From positions 1 to 8,069 of the forward strand of contig JAGHBG010000023.1 in the NCBI GenBank assembly GCA_021161105.1: a stretch of DNA of 8,069 bases. Direction: 5' to 3'. The notes under the pieces are model-generated. The model was not told the DNA's origin and ran no database searches. It saw only the letters and a program-made list of their open reading frames with translations. Of the stretch, positions 6,074 to 8,069 are shown piece by piece (position 1 is the first letter of the stretch; every line of letters starts with the position of its first letter). This stretch comes from Thermotogaceae bacterium. Lineage in GTDB: Bacteria > Thermotogota > Thermotogae > Thermotogales > Thermotogaceae. The position numbers and the translations under genes were made by a program.

Positions 6074-7091
6074 TGCTTATCAACTCCTGAATTATCTTTT
6101 CAAGATCCTCTTTTTTAAACTCTTTATATATCTTTCCACCTTTGAACGCCACCATCTTATCACCTGTTACTCCAGCTATACCCGCATCAGCATGTTTCCC
6201 TTCCCCCACACCATTAACAAAGCACCCAAGAACCGAAAACACTATAGGCTTATCAATTTTGAAGAGTATACTCTCAATTTTTTCTGCTATCTTTTCAACA
6301 TCGAAAACAGCCCTCGCACAGGTCGGACATGCTATAACCTGGGGTTCTTTTCTCAGTCCAAGAAATGATAAAAGCTTTCTTGCTGCGATAACTTCTTTAA
6401 CCGGTTCTCCAGCTATTGATATTCTTATCGTATCTCCAATTCCTCTGTATAAAAGGTATCCGAGAGCAAAGGAAGATTTGATCAGAGCACTTTCATAGGT
6501 CCCAGCTTCTGTAACACCTATGTGAAGTGGATAATCAACTTTTGATTTTATATATTCATAAGCCTTTATTGTCTCTATTGCATCAGAACTCTTTGCCGCA
6601 ACGACTATATCGTAAAAGCCCGCTTCTTCTAAAATTTTAACTTCCCTTAAAGCCGCTTCCGCTAAAGCTTCCCATCTTTCCATCTTCCCTTCAATATCTT
6701 TTGGAAGAGAACCCGTATTTGAACCAACTCTTACCGGTACTCCGTATTCTTTTGCAACTTTTGCAAGCTCTTTTACCTTCCAATCAGCCCCTATATTTCC
6801 CGGGTTTATCCTTACCTTGTCAGCTCCAGATTTAATAGCTTCAATCGCTATTCTGTAATCAAAATGAACATCCGCAACTATCGGAACTCTGACCTGTCTT
6901 TTGATTTCTTTTATCGCCCTTGCACTTTCTACATCTGGTGTTGAAATTCTTACTATATCAACCTTTACATCTTCAAGCTTTTTTATTTGAAAAATCGTCC
7001 TTTCTACATCTTTAGTGTCCGTATTTGTCATTGATTGTATGGCTATTGGGTTGCCATCTCCTATCACAACACTTCCTATTTTCACTCTCAC
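6066..7091 (-). CDS. ispG: 4-hydroxy-3-methylbut-2-enyl diphosphate synthase (IspG/GcpE)
   Basis: This cytosolic iron-sulfur enzyme of the MEP isoprenoid pathway reductively converts 2-C-methyl-D-erythritol 2,4-cyclodiphosphate to HMBPP. The 341-residue protein is the short bacterial form: an N-terminal TIM barrel (about 1-240) and a C-terminal cluster domain. The barrel shows IQSMTNTDTKDV (18-29), VADVHFD (72-78) and KVRINPGNIG (92-101). The [4Fe-4S] ligands are Cys255 and Cys258 in ACPTCAR, and Cys290 in LGCFVNG. The usual NGPGE motif reads NGVGEG here (293-298), with the catalytic Glu (297) kept. The GTG start at 7091 gives MRVKIGSVVIG, matching the family N-terminus. It overlaps the protease stop by 4 bases and follows an AAGGA at 10-base spacing. 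A second GTG six bases in has a GGGA at 8 bases and is a possible alternative. The gene is probably co-transcribed with its neighbours. Confidence 0.97.
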   Translation of the reverse strand: MRVKIGSVVIGDGNPIAIQSMTNTDTKDVERTIFQIKKLEDVKVDIVRISTPDVESARAIKEIKRQVRVPIVADVHFDYRIAIEAIKSGADKVRINPGNIGADWKVKELAKVAKEYGVPVRVGSNTGSLPKDIEGKMERWEALAEAALREVKILEEAGFYDIVVAAKSSDAIETIKAYEYIKSKVDYPLHIGVTEAGTYESALIKSSFALGYLLYRGIGDTIRISIAGEPVKEVIAARKLLSFLGLRKEPQVIACPTCARAVFDVEKIAEKIESILFKIDKPIVFSVLGCFVNGVGEGKHADAGIAGVTGDKMVAFKGGKIYKEFKKEDLEKIIQELISNE

Positions 7092-8069
7092 ATTCCCATC
7101 ATCCTTCCAACATCCATGAAACTTATGTATATCATAAGACCTAAAAGAAACAAAAAACCAATTGTATGGATAATTGCTTCCACTTTAGGATCAATCTCTC
7201 TTCGCGTAATTATCTCCAAAAGAGCAAAAACTATTCTTCCTCCATCAAGTGCAGGGAGGGGGAGAAGGTTAAATACTCCCAAACTCATCGTTATTACTGC
7301 AACTATAACAAGTACGGAATCAAGTCCAAATTTGCTTGCTGTACCAACAAGCTGTACAAGTCCGACAGGTCCTACAACTTGCCCGCTTGAAACATTCTTG
7401 AATAAAGAAATACCAAATAAATTTTTCCACGAAAGAACCACAACCCAATTGCACCTTTTTACAGCAAGATCTATGGCTTCTAATTTAAAATGAGGTTTAT
7501 ATGGTTCGACTTCGGGGGTAAAAAGCGTTAAGTCTGCCAAAATCTCCCCAGCCTTCTTCTTCGATAAGGATATTGTCTTTATCACCCCTTTATCTTCGTA
7601 AGAGACTTCCACAACATCTGATGGCCCATAAGTGAACCAATCTATATCTTTACCATAGAGTTCTATGTAAGCATCTCTGCTTTCGAGGGAAAGGTATGTA
7701 ACAGCCCTTATAAACCAAAGCCAGTTTTCTATCTTTATACCATCTACGGAAATAATTTTGTCACCGGCTTTAAAAGGAGGAACATCCTTTTTAAAAACAG
7801 GTTTGTATCCTGAATAGACAAAGCCAATTGCGTACTTTTCTGGTACATAGGAAAAGTTCTGAAGAACACCTTCAAGGTATCCCATATCAAAGTTAAATTT
7901 AACTCTTTCATTTATTAATGATTTTACGAACTCTGGCGTCATCTCTTGCTGATTTTCAAGGGATATAAGCCTGCCTTTTGGAGTTCCCTCCGCACTTTTC
8001 AGGTAAAATTCCCACTGTTCAGGTATCACCTCTGGTTTTATAGACAAGTCAACCTTCTCCCCATTTCTA
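7088..8069 (-). CDS. RseP-type site-2 membrane zinc protease (M50 family), C-terminal part, cut by window edge
   Basis: This gene encodes a membrane metalloprotease that cuts transmembrane substrates such as anti-sigma factors. The frame stays open from the TGA at 7090-7088 to the window edge. The TTG at 8047 is not a credible start, because the codons upstream of it read RNGEKVDLSIKP, the usual tail of a first PDZ domain. About 326 residues are visible. A second PDZ-like segment includes PPFKAGDKIISVDG (near 7780). GPVGLVQLVG (near 7365) is the conserved loop before the last membrane segments. LPLPALDGG includes the Asp codon at 7246-7244, which in this family is the third zinc ligand. Two hydrophobic segments flank this motif. 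The HExxH zinc site belongs to the missing N-terminal part, so its absence says nothing about activity. The stop overlaps the ispG start by 4 bases (GTGA). The family call is secure, but the physiological substrate is unknown. Confidence 0.93.
   Translation of the reverse strand, partial: RNGEKVDLSIKPEVIPEQWEFYLKSAEGTPKGRLISLENQQEMTPEFVKSLINERVKFNFDMGYLEGVLQNFSYVPEKYAIGFVYSGYKPVFKKDVPPFKAGDKIISVDGIKIENWLWFIRAVTYLSLESRDAYIELYGKDIDWFTYGPSDVVEVSYEDKGVIKTISLSKKKAGEILADLTLFTPEVEPYKPHFKLEAIDLAVKRCNWVVVLSWKNLFGISLFKNVSSGQVVGPVGLVQLVGTASKFGLDSVLVIVAVITMSLGVFNLLPLPALDGGRIVFALLEIITRREIDPKVEAIIHTIGFLFLLGLMIYISFMDVGRMMGM

Noticed and set aside
5673..6368. A 231-codon plus-strand open frame opposite murB and ispG
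   Set aside because: It lies wholly antisense to two well-supported genes with full catalytic motifs, and its translation has no recognisable domain. It is a shadow frame.
7088..8069. Apparent lack of the HExxH zinc site in the M50 protease, suggesting a dead or truncated protease
   Set aside because: The frame stays open to the window edge and the visible start is inside a PDZ domain tail, so the missing part is simply outside the window.
1..8069. CRISPR array, tRNA, insertion sequence, attachment site or defence/toxin module
   Set aside because: I read both strands for spaced direct repeats, cloverleaf-like segments, terminal inverted repeats and transposase, nuclease or toxin motifs and saw none. 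The genes are core or transport functions.

Overview
The window is a compact stretch of bacterial chromosome. All eight confident genes lie on the minus strand, so the region reads from base 8069 down to base 1. The DNA is AT-rich, and arginine is often coded by AGA/AGG. The proteins are rich in Lys, Glu and Ile, the substrate-binding protein has a signal peptide without a lipobox cysteine, and a DivPAP-family phosphatase is present. Together these suggest a thermophilic bacterium, most likely from the Thermotogota. That placement is inference from composition and gene content; no marker gene here settles it.

Block 1 (8069 to 4611) is a tightly overlapping series. It starts with the C-terminal part of a site-2 (RseP-type, M50) membrane protease cut by the window edge, then ispG (MEP isoprenoid pathway), murB (peptidoglycan precursor) and a YigZ/IMPACT-family gene. 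Neighbouring reading frames overlap by 4, 8 and 10 bases, so they are probably one transcript with coupled translation. The protease-ispG pair is the end of a widespread bacterial cell-envelope/isoprenoid cluster, so dxr and cdsA may lie beyond base 8069.

Block 2 (4610 to 3116) is a likely single-gene unit: a 79-base gap with a weak promoter candidate and a very strong ribosome binding site, an amidohydrolase resembling 8-oxoguanine deaminase, and then a GC-rich hairpin with a T-rich tail.

Block 3 (about 3090 to 234) is a second overlapping series: an rsuA-type 16S rRNA pseudouridine synthase, an orphan family 5 extracellular solute-binding protein, and a short DivPAP-family membrane phosphatase. 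Each start codon overlaps the preceding stop as ATGA. The last 233 bases hold a 42-codon minus-strand frame that could be a small gene or a gene remnant, and a weak hairpin.

I see no mobile element, CRISPR array, tRNA, rRNA or phage gene. Most of the window is ordinary housekeeping. I did not find a convincing new biological system. The items most worth a second look are the short frame after the phosphatase gene, the internally shortened DivPAP protein, the orphan binding protein coupled to rsuA, the ambiguous hairpin before rsuA, and the NGVGEG variant in IspG.
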